A stretch of DNA of 64,000 nt from an uncultured Vibrio sp. (GCF_963675395.1 NZ_OY776222.1:620001-684000), one strand, 5' to 3'. Counted from the stretch's first letter, positions 44,633 through 54,420 are shown. The notes: a model not told the origin generated them from the letters alone. Made by a program: numbers and translations.

Positions 44633-44887
44633 AAAAGTATGACGAGAGTGAAAAAGGGAGGGGGGAGCATCGATCAGGATTGGCCAGGAACAGTCAGTAT
44701 CGGTCTGAACCTCACACCGTTTGACTTGATAGGCGTAAGTTCGTTCAATTAGAACAAATCGTGGCATGATATCTTTACCAAAGTCATAGCTGGACATTTC
44801 AATTTCCAAATTTGTCCTGAGGGCCACTGCATTGACGATATAGAAGCGTATTGAGTTTGGTGTTGGTCGGTTGTTTGGCTCTGTCAT
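44594..44887 (-). CDS. Small hypothetical protein downstream of Usp gene
   Basis: A 97-residue frame, MTEPNNRPTPNSIRF to QRNHQ, co-directional with and 75 bp after the Usp gene. It overlaps the end of the convergent TSUP gene by 39 bp. It is soluble, with two cysteines around QVKRCEVQTDTDC. No clear ribosome-binding site. A GC-rich hairpin, GAGTTG...CAACTC, lies between it and usp (44901-44918). Confidence 0.4.
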   Translation of the reverse strand: MTEPNNRPTPNSIRFYIVNAVALRTNLEIEMSSYDFGKDIMPRFVLIERTYAYQVKRCEVQTDTDCSWPILIDAPPSLFHSRHTFLEQEFITQRNHQ

Positions 44888-44961
44888 CAGGGTAGGGGGA
44901 GAGTTGTGGGGGCAACTCCTCCTACAAGTGCAAAAGCTAGACTTTCCGTCACATCAATGCC

Positions 44962-45903
44962 TTAATTATTCACCAGAACTGGGGAATGAAACCCATCAGG
45001 TTTCAGTGTAATAACGGGGCAGGGGAGCTTGTCGAGCATAGACTCTGCGGTATGTCCCATCAAAACTCCGGCAATTCCAGTACGTTCCAGTGAACCCATA
45101 ATCACCATATCGATCTTGTTATCTATCACAAACCGAGGAATAACGCTTTTGGGTTCACCTTTCAATAGCTTGAATTGCTGATTCACTGACGAATTGGCAT
45201 TTGGGGCTATAAGTGATTTCATGCGCTCAACGCGCTCTAGTTGAATGTCTTGTGAAATTGCATCAATATCCAAGTCACGGTAACTCCCCCATTTTTGAAA
45301 AAATCCTGCAAGATCCATATGCCAAGCATGCAATAGTATTAACTCAGCCCCAGTTAATGCACAAATTTCTAAGGCTAGTGATACGATCTTTCCATTGAAA
45401 GAGGCCTGTTCATCGAAAGAGACATCAACTGCAACTGCTATTCGGTGGAGCGGTGCTTTATGGGGACTGTTTGACCAGACTGGGAGGCCCGACTTACGCA
45501 TTAAAAAACGGGTAGTACTCCCTCGCTCACAGGCTTGTGTTTTATGCTCGCGGAGGGCATTGATTACGATCATACTAGCCTGAACCTCATTAGCCAACTT
45601 GATAATTTCAATAAAGGGAGTCCCAATCCGGACAGTTGTTGAAAGCTCGATATTCGGATATTTAGCTTTTAAAATCTCCGCTTGCTTTTCCAAAAACTGA
45701 TGTGAAGTTACCTTTACGTCATCCAACAAGTTCGACACCTTGTTGGAATACTTAGAAATCTCTTTTAATTCATTAAGATTCTCAATAACCGTAACTAATG
45801 TAACTTTGGCCGATTGGCTATCAGCAATTTGGAATGCTTCCTGGAAGTCATTATCCAAACGCTGATCCGGGGCAATAGGAAATAATAGGTGACGAAAGCT
45901 CAT
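44962..45903 (-). CDS. Tandem universal stress protein (UspE-like)
   Basis: A 313-residue protein made of two Usp domains. The first spans about 1-145 and ends with the partial nucleotide motif GSTTRFLMRKSG. The second spans 155-305 and contains VIMGSLERTGIAGVLMGHTAE, a G-x2-G-x9-G-type ATP-binding loop. GGAGGTCAT precedes the ATG. UspE-like proteins help survival under oxidative and stationary-phase stress. It is divergent from the Lon-like protease gene, a pairing seen in bacterial stress-tolerance islands. Confidence 0.88.
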   Translation of the reverse strand: MSFRHLLFPIAPDQRLDNDFQEAFQIADSQSAKVTLVTVIENLNELKEISKYSNKVSNLLDDVKVTSHQFLEKQAEILKAKYPNIELSTTVRIGTPFIEIIKLANEVQASMIVINALREHKTQACERGSTTRFLMRKSGLPVWSNSPHKAPLHRIAVAVDVSFDEQASFNGKIVSLALEICALTGAELILLHAWHMDLAGFFQKWGSYRDLDIDAISQDIQLERVERMKSLIAPNANSSVNQQFKLLKGEPKSVIPRFVIDNKIDMVIMGSLERTGIAGVLMGHTAESMLDKLPCPVITLKPDGFHSPVLVNN

Positions 45904-46311
45904 ATGACCTCCACGAGTAAAACTGAAGCCTTCAATAGTATAGACAAGTTCAACGGTTATGTTGAACTGCGTACAAATTGGTAACGCCCCAGAGCAATAA
46001 CACCATGTTCAATGTAGAACTCGAATAACAGGAAGCAAATAGTGAACGGGGAATCCGTTTCGGATCGCACTGAAATGGAGTGAAATAGTTGCGATATGGT
46101 CAGCACAGTAAAGGCCATAGCCAGCACCCTATAATAGTGTTTGAAATCGAGAACGTTAGATAGCGATGCTCTACTCTAGGGTCGATGCCATTGATTTGTT
46201 CTCTTTTGTCTTCCGCGGCCGTACACACAGCAACATACATTCACCGTTGTTGTACTACACTGGTTTTATATACTTAATATTCATAGCATTTAAGGCACAA
46301 GGAGTGACCGC
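45904..46311. promoter_or_regulatory. Divergent promoter region of usp and lon-like genes
   Basis: About 400 bp without a gene. A perfect inverted repeat AGTTCAAC (45947-45954), 6-bp spacer, GTTGAACT (45961-45968) lies 44 bp upstream of the usp start and could be an operator. No sigma-32 promoter stood out. Confidence 0.45.
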
Positions 46312-48738
46312 GTGCAGAAGACGTGCCCAGCGCTGACGGAGGCGCAACTTTACCATGCCTGTGATCTCAGTCTGCTGAATTTTGAGACTACCGATGAACT
46401 GCCGTCGCTGGCAGAGCCTCTGGGTCAGGACCGGGCGATGGAAGCCCTCAATTTTGGGCTCGACATGCCTCATGAGGGGTACAACATTTTTGTCACTGGT
46501 TCTACCGGCTTAGGCAAACATACCCTCATCGACCGATTGCTATTGAAACTCTCCCATGATTGTCCACCGGCTGATGACTGGTGTTATGTCAATAACTTCG
46601 ACCATCCGCAGCAACCGGTGGTATTACAGCTTCGCGCCGGAGATGGAAGACGGTTGCGGCAGAGTGTGCAACAGCTGATGGAGTATCTGGTTCAGGTGAT
46701 TCCGGAAACCATGCAGAGTGAAGATCTTCAGGCTCGGACGCAGGCGATACTGTCGGAATACACCGAGCGTCGTCACCGTGCTTTTGAAACGGCTGAATCC
46801 CATGCTCAAGAGCGCCATATCGCCCTGATGAAAACGCAGAATGGTTACACTTTGATGCCTGAACGAGATGGAAAAGTGTTGGGTCAGGAGGAGTTCCGTC
46901 AGTTACCGGAGGCAGAGAAAGACAAGATCGAAGCGGATCTTGAGGCTCTGCGCCAAGAGCTTAAGCAGATTTCGCGGGAATTGCCACACTGGCATCGCCA
47001 AAGTCAACAGGCCATCAAAGAGCTGCAGCGAGATACAGTGGCCATCACTATTAGCCAGCTGTTTCTGGAGCTAGAGCAAAAGTTTTGTGCTTACCAGCCA
47101 GTGATTGATTATCTGAAGAGTTTTAAGCAAGACTTCATCGACAATATTGATCGCTTTCAGCAAATCCTTAACAGCTTGGCAGAAGAGCATAAAAGTGAGC
47201 AAGTGACGCAGTATTTCACTGAATATCAAGTGAATCTGTTGGTCGATAATAGCGATGTTGAAGGGTTGCCAGTGATCTATGAGGACACGCCAACCGTGTC
47301 GAATCTGATTGGACGTGTGGAACACCTCAGTCATGCTGGTACGTTGTATACCAATTTCATGCTGATTAAAGCTGGTGCACTTCATCGTGCCAATGGTGGA
47401 TATTTGGTGCTGGATGCCGCCCGACTGGTTAACAGCCCCTTACTTTGGGATTCACTCAAGCGTGCATTACGCTCCAATCAAATACGGATTCAGTCTCTAG
47501 AGCAGATGCTTAGCCTGGCAACCACAACCACGATTGAGCCACAGGTTATCCCATTGGACTTAAAAGTGGTGTTATGTGGTAGTCGACTGCTGTATTACCT
47601 GCTCAAATATTATGACCCAGAGTTCAGTTTATTGTTCAAGGTTCAGGCCGACTTTTCGGAGGAGCTAGATCGGGATGAATCATCAACACATTTGTATGCC
47701 CAGCTAATTCGGACTGTACAGAACCGAGAAAAGTTGCTTCCTTTGTCACGGGAAGCAGTTGCAAGGATCATTGAGTACAGTAGCCGAATGGTAGCTGACC
47801 GGGAAAAACTCTCCTTGCATATGAATTCGTTGATGGACTTGCTGCGAGATACGAATTACTGGTCGAAGAAGCGTGAAGAGAATGTGATTACAGCAGAGGC
47901 TGTCGAAGCGGCTGTGGCAGCGCAGCGCCATCGGGTGAGCTACCTCAAAGAACGCCAGCAGGAAAGCGTGTTAAGGGGGATCCGAAAAATCGACACCGAC
48001 GGGAGTGTAGTGGGCCAGATTAACGCGTTGTCGGTTATCGCTGCCGGTGACCATCCTTTTGGTCTGCCATCGCGTATCACATCAACCGTTCGCTTGGGCG
48101 ACGGGAAGATCCTCGATATTGAGCGGGAAGTTGATCTGGGTGGCTCGATTCATTCCAAAGGGGTTATGATTCTCAGCGGGTTTCTGGGGGAGCGTTATGG
48201 TCAGAATCAGCCGTTATCACTAAGTGCCTCACTGGCCTTTGAGCAGTCCTATGGAGGAGTCGAGGGAGACAGCGCTTCAGCGGCAGAGCTGTGCTGTTTG
48301 CTATCTGCCATTGGCCAGATTCCGCTTAAACAGTCGCTGGCTATAACAGGGGCGATTAATCAGCATGGTCTGATGGAGGCGGTCGGCGGTATCAATGAAA
48401 AAATCGAAGGCTTCTTTGAGATCTGCCAGGCGCGTGAACTTAACGGCGAGAATGGGGTGATCATTCCCGCAGCGAACATTCCACATCTGATGTTGCGGGC
48501 AGATGTCCGTATTGCCGTCCGGGAACACCAATTCCATATATGGGCAATTGACCATGTTGATCAGGCAATGATACTCCTTTCGGATCTTCCTATTGGTGAG
48601 TCAGTGGAGGGTCAGTATCCGGACATAAGTATTAATGGCAAGGTCGACAAGCGACTCCATGAACTGACTCAGTTACGCCAGCAGTTTAGTGGGCAAACCA
48701 ACATTCACAATTCGAAAAACTCTATCAGCGATCAATAA
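46312..48738 (+). CDS. Lon-like ATP-dependent protease (AAA_32/LonC family)
   Basis: An 808-residue protease, start GTG 46312 with AAGGAGTGACC before it. The P-loop-like motif GSTGLGKHT is at about residues 62-70, inside a RavA/LonB-type ATPase region interrupted by a long helical insertion. The proteolytic domain carries GDSASAAELCC with Ser654 and GGINEKIEGFF with Lys697; their 43-residue spacing equals that of E. coli Lon (S679/K722). Codon use is more GC-rich than the surrounding genes, a sign of transfer. It should degrade damaged proteins during stress. Confidence 0.88.
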   Translation: MQKTCPALTEAQLYHACDLSLLNFETTDELPSLAEPLGQDRAMEALNFGLDMPHEGYNIFVTGSTGLGKHTLIDRLLLKLSHDCPPADDWCYVNNFDHPQQPVVLQLRAGDGRRLRQSVQQLMEYLVQVIPETMQSEDLQARTQAILSEYTERRHRAFETAESHAQERHIALMKTQNGYTLMPERDGKVLGQEEFRQLPEAEKDKIEADLEALRQELKQISRELPHWHRQSQQAIKELQRDTVAITISQLFLELEQKFCAYQPVIDYLKSFKQDFIDNIDRFQQILNSLAEEHKSEQVTQYFTEYQVNLLVDNSDVEGLPVIYEDTPTVSNLIGRVEHLSHAGTLYTNFMLIKAGALHRANGGYLVLDAARLVNSPLLWDSLKRALRSNQIRIQSLEQMLSLATTTTIEPQVIPLDLKVVLCGSRLLYYLLKYYDPEFSLLFKVQADFSEELDRDESSTHLYAQLIRTVQNREKLLPLSREAVARIIEYSSRMVADREKLSLHMNSLMDLLRDTNYWSKKREENVITAEAVEAAVAAQRHRVSYLKERQQESVLRGIRKIDTDGSVVGQINALSVIAAGDHPFGLPSRITSTVRLGDGKILDIEREVDLGGSIHSKGVMILSGFLGERYGQNQPLSLSASLAFEQSYGGVEGDSASAAELCCLLSAIGQIPLKQSLAITGAINQHGLMEAVGGINEKIEGFFEICQARELNGENGVIIPAANIPHLMLRADVRIAVREHQFHIWAIDHVDQAMILLSDLPIGESVEGQYPDISINGKVDKRLHELTQLRQQFSGQTNIHNSKNSISDQ

Positions 48739-48843
48739 CTGTGAGCGGAGCAGTAATTCCCGTAGCGTGCGAAATTATGTTACTAACCACCTGTATGGTT
48801 ATCGCTATTTCTGTAAGTCAAAAGTATTAATATATGGGCATTA

Positions 48844-49937
48844 TACTCGTTCAACTTGAAGATGCAGGTTTTAAAATCTGAAAATTATCCGTAATTCTGG
48901 ACACCAGTGAGCCTGCAACTTCTGGTAGCGTTACATCGAAAAACTCTTTGATGGCTGAAGTAAATTCAGACTTGGAGGAGAAGTAAATATTATTCCTCAC
49001 ATGCTCATTCATCACTTTCCAAAGCCGCTCTATTGGATTTAAATTTGGACTATAAGGCGGTAAATAATGAAGCTGGATATTAAGCACCTTTGCCGCATCC
49101 TTCACCAAATTTGACTGATGATAGGCTGCACCATCAAGAACTAAGTGAACTTTTTGCTCCAACGGGTAATGCTCTTTTTTGAGCTTCCAGAAGAAGCGAA
49201 CGATGCTCTCGCTGTTTATAGTGTCATATGTCTCTGTCACCGTTGCACCAATATTTTGAAGTGGTAATGCTCCGATAACATTAAGGCGAGTTCGACTGCC
49301 CGTTGTCTCAATCACTTTGTCTTGGCCTTTTCGTATCCAGCCATAACTGAGTTTTGTTGACTGCGTAGGATGAACGGCATCCATGAACAACACAGGGTCT
49401 TCGCTGTTTCTTAGCGTCTCGTTGTAATGCTCGATAAAGGCTTGCTGCATTTCTGGATTAAACTTGTGCGGCACACCTTTCGGCTTCTTATATGAGAAGT
49501 CGTGATGATGTAGCCACTTGTTCATTCCAGCAACGGTATAACGGATACCAAACTCAGCTTGTACATAAGCGACAATTTGGTGGGTATGAAAGTACGTTTT
49601 CTCAGTCAGATGTTCGATAAGTTGCATGGTTTGCCCAGCAGAAAGTCGGCTTTGGCTACCACCATTTTCAGGCTTAAGTTTTTCAGAGAGAACATAATCA
49701 CTAAGATGACGAGCAACGGTCGATTCGTGAATACGAAGAGCTTGAGAAATCATCGTCTGACTCCAACCTTCAGACGCGAGTAAAACCGCTTTGATGCGGT
49801 CACGCACTCGACCATCACGAGTTGAATCGTGCATCTCTTCGAGTTGCTGCTTCTGTTGAGGAGTCAGTATTATTTTCATGGTACGTAGCATGATCCTGAC
49901 TTCATCGAAAATCAAGTATCTTCAATGATAACGGGTA
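48844..49937 (-). mobile_element. IS630-family insertion sequence
   Basis: Ends are imperfect inverted repeats: left TATACTCGTTCAACTTGAAG (from 48842) and right, read inward, TATACCCGTTATCATTGAAG (to 49939). Both start with TA, the IS630/Tc1 target duplication. It separates the Lon-like gene from the gene at 50070. Confidence 0.82.
48851..49915 (-). CDS. IS630-family transposase
   Basis: A 354-residue Tc1/mariner-like DDE transposase. Start may be 49915, or the internal ATG at 49879 (MKIILTPQQ). The N-terminal helix-turn-helix contains GWSQTMISQALRIHESTVARHL. The catalytic Asp residues sit in VLFMDAVHPTQ and HLVLDGAAYHQ, and the Glu in LNPIERLWKVM. The frame is intact. Confidence 0.92.
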   Translation of the reverse strand: MIFDEVRIMLRTMKIILTPQQKQQLEEMHDSTRDGRVRDRIKAVLLASEGWSQTMISQALRIHESTVARHLSDYVLSEKLKPENGGSQSRLSAGQTMQLIEHLTEKTYFHTHQIVAYVQAEFGIRYTVAGMNKWLHHHDFSYKKPKGVPHKFNPEMQQAFIEHYNETLRNSEDPVLFMDAVHPTQSTKLSYGWIRKGQDKVIETTGSRTRLNVIGALPLQNIGATVTETYDTINSESIVRFFWKLKKEHYPLEQKVHLVLDGAAYHQSNLVKDAAKVLNIQLHYLPPYSPNLNPIERLWKVMNEHVRNNIYFSSKSEFTSAIKEFFDVTLPEVAGSLVSRITDNFQILKPASSS

Positions 49938-50069
49938 TATATAGTTTGAGTGATACTTGCCCGCTCAATTAGCGTGGTAAGGATAAGCTAATATGTTTGA
50001 CTACGACTAATAATATTGGTGGCTGTTTAACGTGTGTATATGTACCTATGGTATTTGTGGAGCAACAAT

Positions 50070-50675
50070 ATGGCAAATGAGTCCCGTTTTGATGAGCTTT
50101 TGAAACGTTTACGCGATACCGAAAAAGAGCTGCAAAGTGAAATAGATCGTTTGCTGGACGAGCAGCGACAACGGTTCCACTACAAGTTGGAGCACGGAAA
50201 AGTAAAATTTGAAAAACGTGTTCACGCATTTCAGCGTCAATATCGAGTCGGTGTCTGGCGGTACTTGCGGGAAGCTAAGTTACGTTACATTCTTTCTGCT
50301 CCCATTATATATGCGATGATTATCCCATTGTTGATTCAAGATATCTCTTTCACTGTGTATCAACAAATTTGTTTTCGGATTTATGGTATACCACTTGTTA
50401 AACGGTCTGACTTTTTCGTAATTGATCGACACCTGCTGGTGTATCTGAATATCATTGAAAAATTTAATTGTGTCTACTGTGGTTATGGTAGTGGGGTTGT
50501 TGCTTATAGTCGAGAAATCACTTCCAGAACGGAACAATTTTGGTGTCCAATCAAGCATGCAAAAAGAGCTTCAAATACACATCCGAGAGTAGATAAGTTT
50601 CTTGAATATGGTGATGCGAATGCCTGGAGAAATGACCTTAAATCAATTAGAAAAGACTGGGAAGATAATCACTGA
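50070..50675 (+). CDS. Conserved membrane-associated protein of stress island
   Basis: A 201-residue protein; start ATG 50070 with GGAGCAACAAT upstream. The N-terminal third is a charged coiled coil (LLKRLRDTEKELQSEIDRLL). One or two membrane helices follow (YILSAPIIYAMIIPLLIQD). The cytoplasmic tail has DRHLLVYLNIIEKFNCVYCGYG, a CxxC pair that could bind metal, and EQFWCPIKHAKR. I have seen similar proteins beside Usp and Lon-like genes in marine bacteria but know of no function. The IS630 copy now separates it from the protease gene. Confidence 0.72.
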   Translation: MANESRFDELLKRLRDTEKELQSEIDRLLDEQRQRFHYKLEHGKVKFEKRVHAFQRQYRVGVWRYLREAKLRYILSAPIIYAMIIPLLIQDISFTVYQQICFRIYGIPLVKRSDFFVIDRHLLVYLNIIEKFNCVYCGYGSGVVAYSREITSRTEQFWCPIKHAKRASNTHPRVDKFLEYGDANAWRNDLKSIRKDWEDNH

Positions 50676-50806
50676 TCTACTCCAGCCAGACTGGACACTG
50701 CATTAAGCGATTCTTGATGTTCAAAGTTAACTGGGCTCAGATACTCAAGAGCACTGTGCCTTCTTATCCGGTTATATTCAACCCCAATGTACTCGCAGAT
50801 CGTTTG
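50674..50806 (-). pseudogene. IS3-family transposase C-terminal fragment
   Basis: The minus strand reads KMHQTICEYIGVEYNRIRRH, then SALEYLSPVNFEHQ and ends LAGVDQ-stop. It is about 43 codons of an OrfB C-terminus. Upstream sequence is replaced at about 50808 by an IS630-type end. Confidence 0.75.
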
Positions 50807-50807
50807 A

Positions 50808-50834
50808 TGCATCTTCAAGTTGAACGGGTATAGG
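50808..50834 (-). repeat. Solo IS630-type terminal repeat
   Basis: Read on the minus strand from 50834: TATACCCGTTCAACTTGAAG then ATGCA. This matches the left end of the IS630 at 48842 in 24 of 25 positions, but no transposase adjoins it. It is a remnant, or the second end of a larger composite that includes the gene at 50070. Confidence 0.7.
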
Positions 50835-50842
50835 AAGTCTCC

Positions 50843-53272
50843 CTACTTGTTTGCCAGTATGGTCTTTTTGTATTGACCTAACTCGACTTTTACTTGAGCC
50901 ATAATCTCTATAGCAGTGTCAAAATTATAAGCTGACACGGCTTCAGCAAGAGAGCGACTCAGTTCAGAATTGAGCTTTTCAAAGCAGGCCCAGTGCTTTG
51001 AATAATAAAACTCAGACTCTAAGTCACATTCTTCAAGCAACGATGTCAGATGGCTCACTTTGGATTCAAACTCCTCGACAGACTTGATATCACACTCTAG
51101 TCGAAGCTCTGAGGTATCAGCTAGCACGGATTCTGGAAGCTCTTTGTGCTTAGGAATTACCGATACACCGGAGTGATCGATATCGAGTTTAATGGTAAAC
51201 CAGAAATTGCTTCCTTTATCTAGCTCACTTTCGACACCAACATGGCCGCCCATTAATTCTGCAATACGCTTAGAAATAGTGAGGCCAAGGCCTGTACCAC
51301 CGTATTTTCTGGTCGTAGAGGTGTCTGCCTGCTGATAGCTGTCAAACACTACGGCCTGGCTGTGTTCAGATAAACCAATACCTGTGTCCATGACACTAAA
51401 TTGCAAGTGAATGCGTTTTTCGGTTCTTTCCATCACACCTACTACGAGCGTCACTTCTCCTCCTTTAGTAAATTTGATGGCGTTACTAACATAATTTAGG
51501 AGGATTTGCTTAATGCGCAGTTGATCTCCAATGAGTTTAGGTATGGATTGGTCAATTTTAGTAAAAAGATCAACACCTTTTTGTTTGGCTTTGTACTCGA
51601 AAATATCTTGTACGTCTTGAATAGTCGCTTGGATACTGAATGGCACATTCTCAATATCAATTTTATTCGCTTCAAGTTTAGAGAGATCCAGAATGTCGTT
51701 AATAAGTGACAGTAAGTGCTTGCCAGATTTATCAATTTTCATCAGGTTATTCTTTTGCTCTGCCGTGAGGTCTGAATTTAATAATATGTGAGATAGCCCG
51801 AGAATCGAGTTCATTGGCGTGCGGATCTCATGGCTGACATTCGATATAAATTGGCTTTTGGTGATGTTTGCATCTTCTGCCGAACGTTTTGCCTCGGTTA
51901 GCTCAGAGGTCAGCCTATCTAACTTGCTACTCATGTTGATGATCGCATTTGCGGTCTCGTTGAGCTCTTTTAAACGGAATCCTTCATGAGCCAAATGAAA
52001 ATCACCATGCCCGACTTGATTGACCATGCTTTGGATCTGCGTAAGTGGCTGAGCAATATATTCGCTCATCTTCTTGGAAGAGCGCCAGATAAGGATCAAG
52101 AACAAGGTGTAGAATGCCACTAAGCCGAAGATAAGAATGTAACCAATGTTTTGGTATTTTTGCTCTAGCGCATGAGAAGTTGAGTACATTTCGTTCTCAC
52201 CGACGATCATGAGTAAGCGCCACTGGGTTTCAGGTATTGTCGACCAAGAGAGCAACTTTTTTTCACCATTAAGCGTAATCTGCATAAGCCCATTGGTGTT
52301 CTTGAGTAAACCCATGCTCAAATCAGCGGTGTCATCACGTTTATATAGGTTAAACGCGTCAGGCTTAAAAATCTCTTTCGTGATTGCTTGCTGGTAGCTG
52401 TGCTCCGTCAGTTCTTTCACGCCAAAATCGTGTTCGCCCTGTGGCGGCAAAGCCATAATTGTACCGTTACTACTCGCTAAAATAGCGTATCCACCCCAAG
52501 GAATGGTTAAGTTTTGAATGCTCTCAATGATGTCACTGACTTTGATATCAAGCCCGACAACCCCTTCGAGAAAACCTTTATTATAGACTGGCGCAATAGC
52601 GGATGCCATCCAGCCATGACCAGCAGGATCAATGTAAACATCTGTCCAAACCGTTTTCTGGTCAGGGTTGTGTTCGGCATTCGCTAGGTAGTAAAAGTTG
52701 TACTCAGGAATGTCCATTTTAGACGGGTATTGATCGACGGTGTTGAACCAAGGGTAGATTCGGTTGTAAGAATCCCAGGAATTAAAGTAAATCGACGCAA
52801 CCAAATCGCTGTTATTTTCGATTTGTTTCATTAGTGGGTCAAGGTGAGCAAGCTTGTACACCTTTTCCCAATCTTTTTTGGCAGTATAGCCAGAGTAGAA
52901 AGAAGCGGAGCCCCCTAAATCCTCTTTAGAATATAAGACACCGTCTTCGCTCACCGCAAGATTAGGTTTTTCAGAGCGGTCAATGGTATGTGCATCTGAT
53001 AAAACACGTTCTGTTTCGTTTCGGTATACGGTTGTTAAGTTTTCTATTGAAATCAGTTTTTCTCGAATGATTGCCGCTTCTCTTTCCGATGAAATCTTTA
53101 ATTCTTCATTTACTTGTGTGTAAATGTATTCCATGTTGTCGGTGCTGATAAAATGGTTACTTATTAGGTAAACGGCAATAAGAACCGATTCCACCAGAAT
53201 GAGAGGAATGATTCCGGTTTTGACCATTGAATACCACACCCACGACTGTGTGGTGATTTTCTTGTCTTTCAT
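50843..53272 (-). CDS. Cache-domain sensor histidine kinase
   Basis: An 809-residue membrane kinase. First membrane helix about residues 15-37, a periplasmic double-Cache sensor domain (DNLVASIYFNSWDSYNRIYPWF and WGGYAILASSNGTIMALP), second helix (ILIFGLVAFYTLFLILIW), HAMP, then HisKA with SNVSHEIRTPMNSILGLSHIL and HATPase with NYVSNAIKFTKGG, DTGIGLS and GGTGLGLTISKRIAELMGG. The C-terminal ~110 residues are helical and lack a receiver domain. It lies 35 bp after the HD-GYP response regulator gene and is presumably its partner. Confidence 0.92.
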   Translation of the reverse strand: MKDKKITTQSWVWYSMVKTGIIPLILVESVLIAVYLISNHFISTDNMEYIYTQVNEELKISSEREAAIIREKLISIENLTTVYRNETERVLSDAHTIDRSEKPNLAVSEDGVLYSKEDLGGSASFYSGYTAKKDWEKVYKLAHLDPLMKQIENNSDLVASIYFNSWDSYNRIYPWFNTVDQYPSKMDIPEYNFYYLANAEHNPDQKTVWTDVYIDPAGHGWMASAIAPVYNKGFLEGVVGLDIKVSDIIESIQNLTIPWGGYAILASSNGTIMALPPQGEHDFGVKELTEHSYQQAITKEIFKPDAFNLYKRDDTADLSMGLLKNTNGLMQITLNGEKKLLSWSTIPETQWRLLMIVGENEMYSTSHALEQKYQNIGYILIFGLVAFYTLFLILIWRSSKKMSEYIAQPLTQIQSMVNQVGHGDFHLAHEGFRLKELNETANAIINMSSKLDRLTSELTEAKRSAEDANITKSQFISNVSHEIRTPMNSILGLSHILLNSDLTAEQKNNLMKIDKSGKHLLSLINDILDLSKLEANKIDIENVPFSIQATIQDVQDIFEYKAKQKGVDLFTKIDQSIPKLIGDQLRIKQILLNYVSNAIKFTKGGEVTLVVGVMERTEKRIHLQFSVMDTGIGLSEHSQAVVFDSYQQADTSTTRKYGGTGLGLTISKRIAELMGGHVGVESELDKGSNFWFTIKLDIDHSGVSVIPKHKELPESVLADTSELRLECDIKSVEEFESKVSHLTSLLEECDLESEFYYSKHWACFEKLNSELSRSLAEAVSAYNFDTAIEIMAQVKVELGQYKKTILANK

Positions 53273-53307
53273 GCTTGTCCCAGCGGCTTCTTAAGAAGTC
53301 TTCTTAT

Positions 53308-54420
53308 CTAGTTAGTGTATTCTTGAGCGATGGAATAAAGTTCATCTGCAATTTCAGCGAAGGCTTCCGTGACAGCCGGGTCAAACTGAGTCCCTTTACC
53401 TGAAAGAACTATCTGAACCGCGTCTAAATGCGTAAAGGTAGGTTTATAAACTCGTTTGCTTATCAGAGCGTCATAGACGTCAGCTATCGCCATAATCCGG
53501 GCTGACAATGGGATCGCCTTGCCAGCAAGCCCTAATGGGTATCCTTTACCATCCCAGCGCTCGTGATGTGAGTAAGCGATCTCTTTTGCGACAGTCAAAA
53601 ATTTCATTGGTTGTTCGCTTACTTTCTCCGCATTTGTGATCGCTTCGTAACCAAGAGTGGTGTGGGTTTTCATCACCTGAAACTCATCGTCAGTCAGGGG
53701 ACCTCTTTTCAACAAGATAGTATCAGGAATACCTATTTTACCGATATCGTGAAGTGGGGCTGATTTATACAATAGATCGATAAAGTCATCACTTAGTTCT
53801 GAAGCATAACGCGGGTTTTGGCGTAATTGCTCTGCTAAACGTTTTATGTAAGTTTGGGTGCGCCTAATGTGGTTGCCCGTTTCGTTGTCACGGGTTTCTG
53901 CTAGCGATATCATAGCGTAGAAAGCAACATCTTGAATTGCGTGGAGTTCTTCTTTTTGGCGCAATGCTTCTGTGGTTCGTCTTTCTACCTCCTGTTCAAG
54001 TACTTGATTCTTATCTTTTAAGGTATCAGAAGCCACTTTGAGAGAAACATGTGTTTTAACACGTGATTTCACGATCTCAGGGTTAATCGGCTTGGTTATG
54101 TAGTCAACAGCACCCAGTTTTAGTCCTTTTTCTTCATCGACTCTTTCAGCCTTCGCTGTGAGGAATATTATCGGGATATCACTGGTTACTGGGTTTGATT
54201 TAAGCTGTTGGCATACTTGGTAACCGTCTATTTCCGGCATCATGATGTCGAGCAAAATCAAATCAGGTTTAGCTGTTTTAGCAAGCGTCAGTCCACGCTC
54301 ACCGCTGTTTGCTCCTTTTACTTTATAATCATCTTTGAGCAATTGGTACATCAGTGTGAGGTTCTCGGGAATATCGTCGATAACCAACACAGTTGGCTTG
54401 GATGAAGGAAACTTGAACAT
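53308..54420 (-). CDS. Response regulator with HD-GYP c-di-GMP phosphodiesterase domain
   Basis: A 370-residue protein. The start at 54420 has AAAGGAGAA. The receiver domain (1-120) keeps the acidic pair VIDDIPENL, the phospho-acceptor Asp in DLILLDIMMPEIDGYQ, and Lys in FLTAKAER. A coiled coil follows, then HD-GYP with APLHDIGKIGIPD, HHERWDGKGYPLGLAG and SKRVYKPT. It should degrade c-di-GMP when phosphorylated by the adjacent kinase, joining signal input to c-di-GMP levels. Confidence 0.93.
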   Translation of the reverse strand: MFKFPSSKPTVLVIDDIPENLTLMYQLLKDDYKVKGANSGERGLTLAKTAKPDLILLDIMMPEIDGYQVCQQLKSNPVTSDIPIIFLTAKAERVDEEKGLKLGAVDYITKPINPEIVKSRVKTHVSLKVASDTLKDKNQVLEQEVERRTTEALRQKEELHAIQDVAFYAMISLAETRDNETGNHIRRTQTYIKRLAEQLRQNPRYASELSDDFIDLLYKSAPLHDIGKIGIPDTILLKRGPLTDDEFQVMKTHTTLGYEAITNAEKVSEQPMKFLTVAKEIAYSHHERWDGKGYPLGLAGKAIPLSARIMAIADVYDALISKRVYKPTFTHLDAVQIVLSGKGTQFDPAVTEAFAEIADELYSIAQEYTN

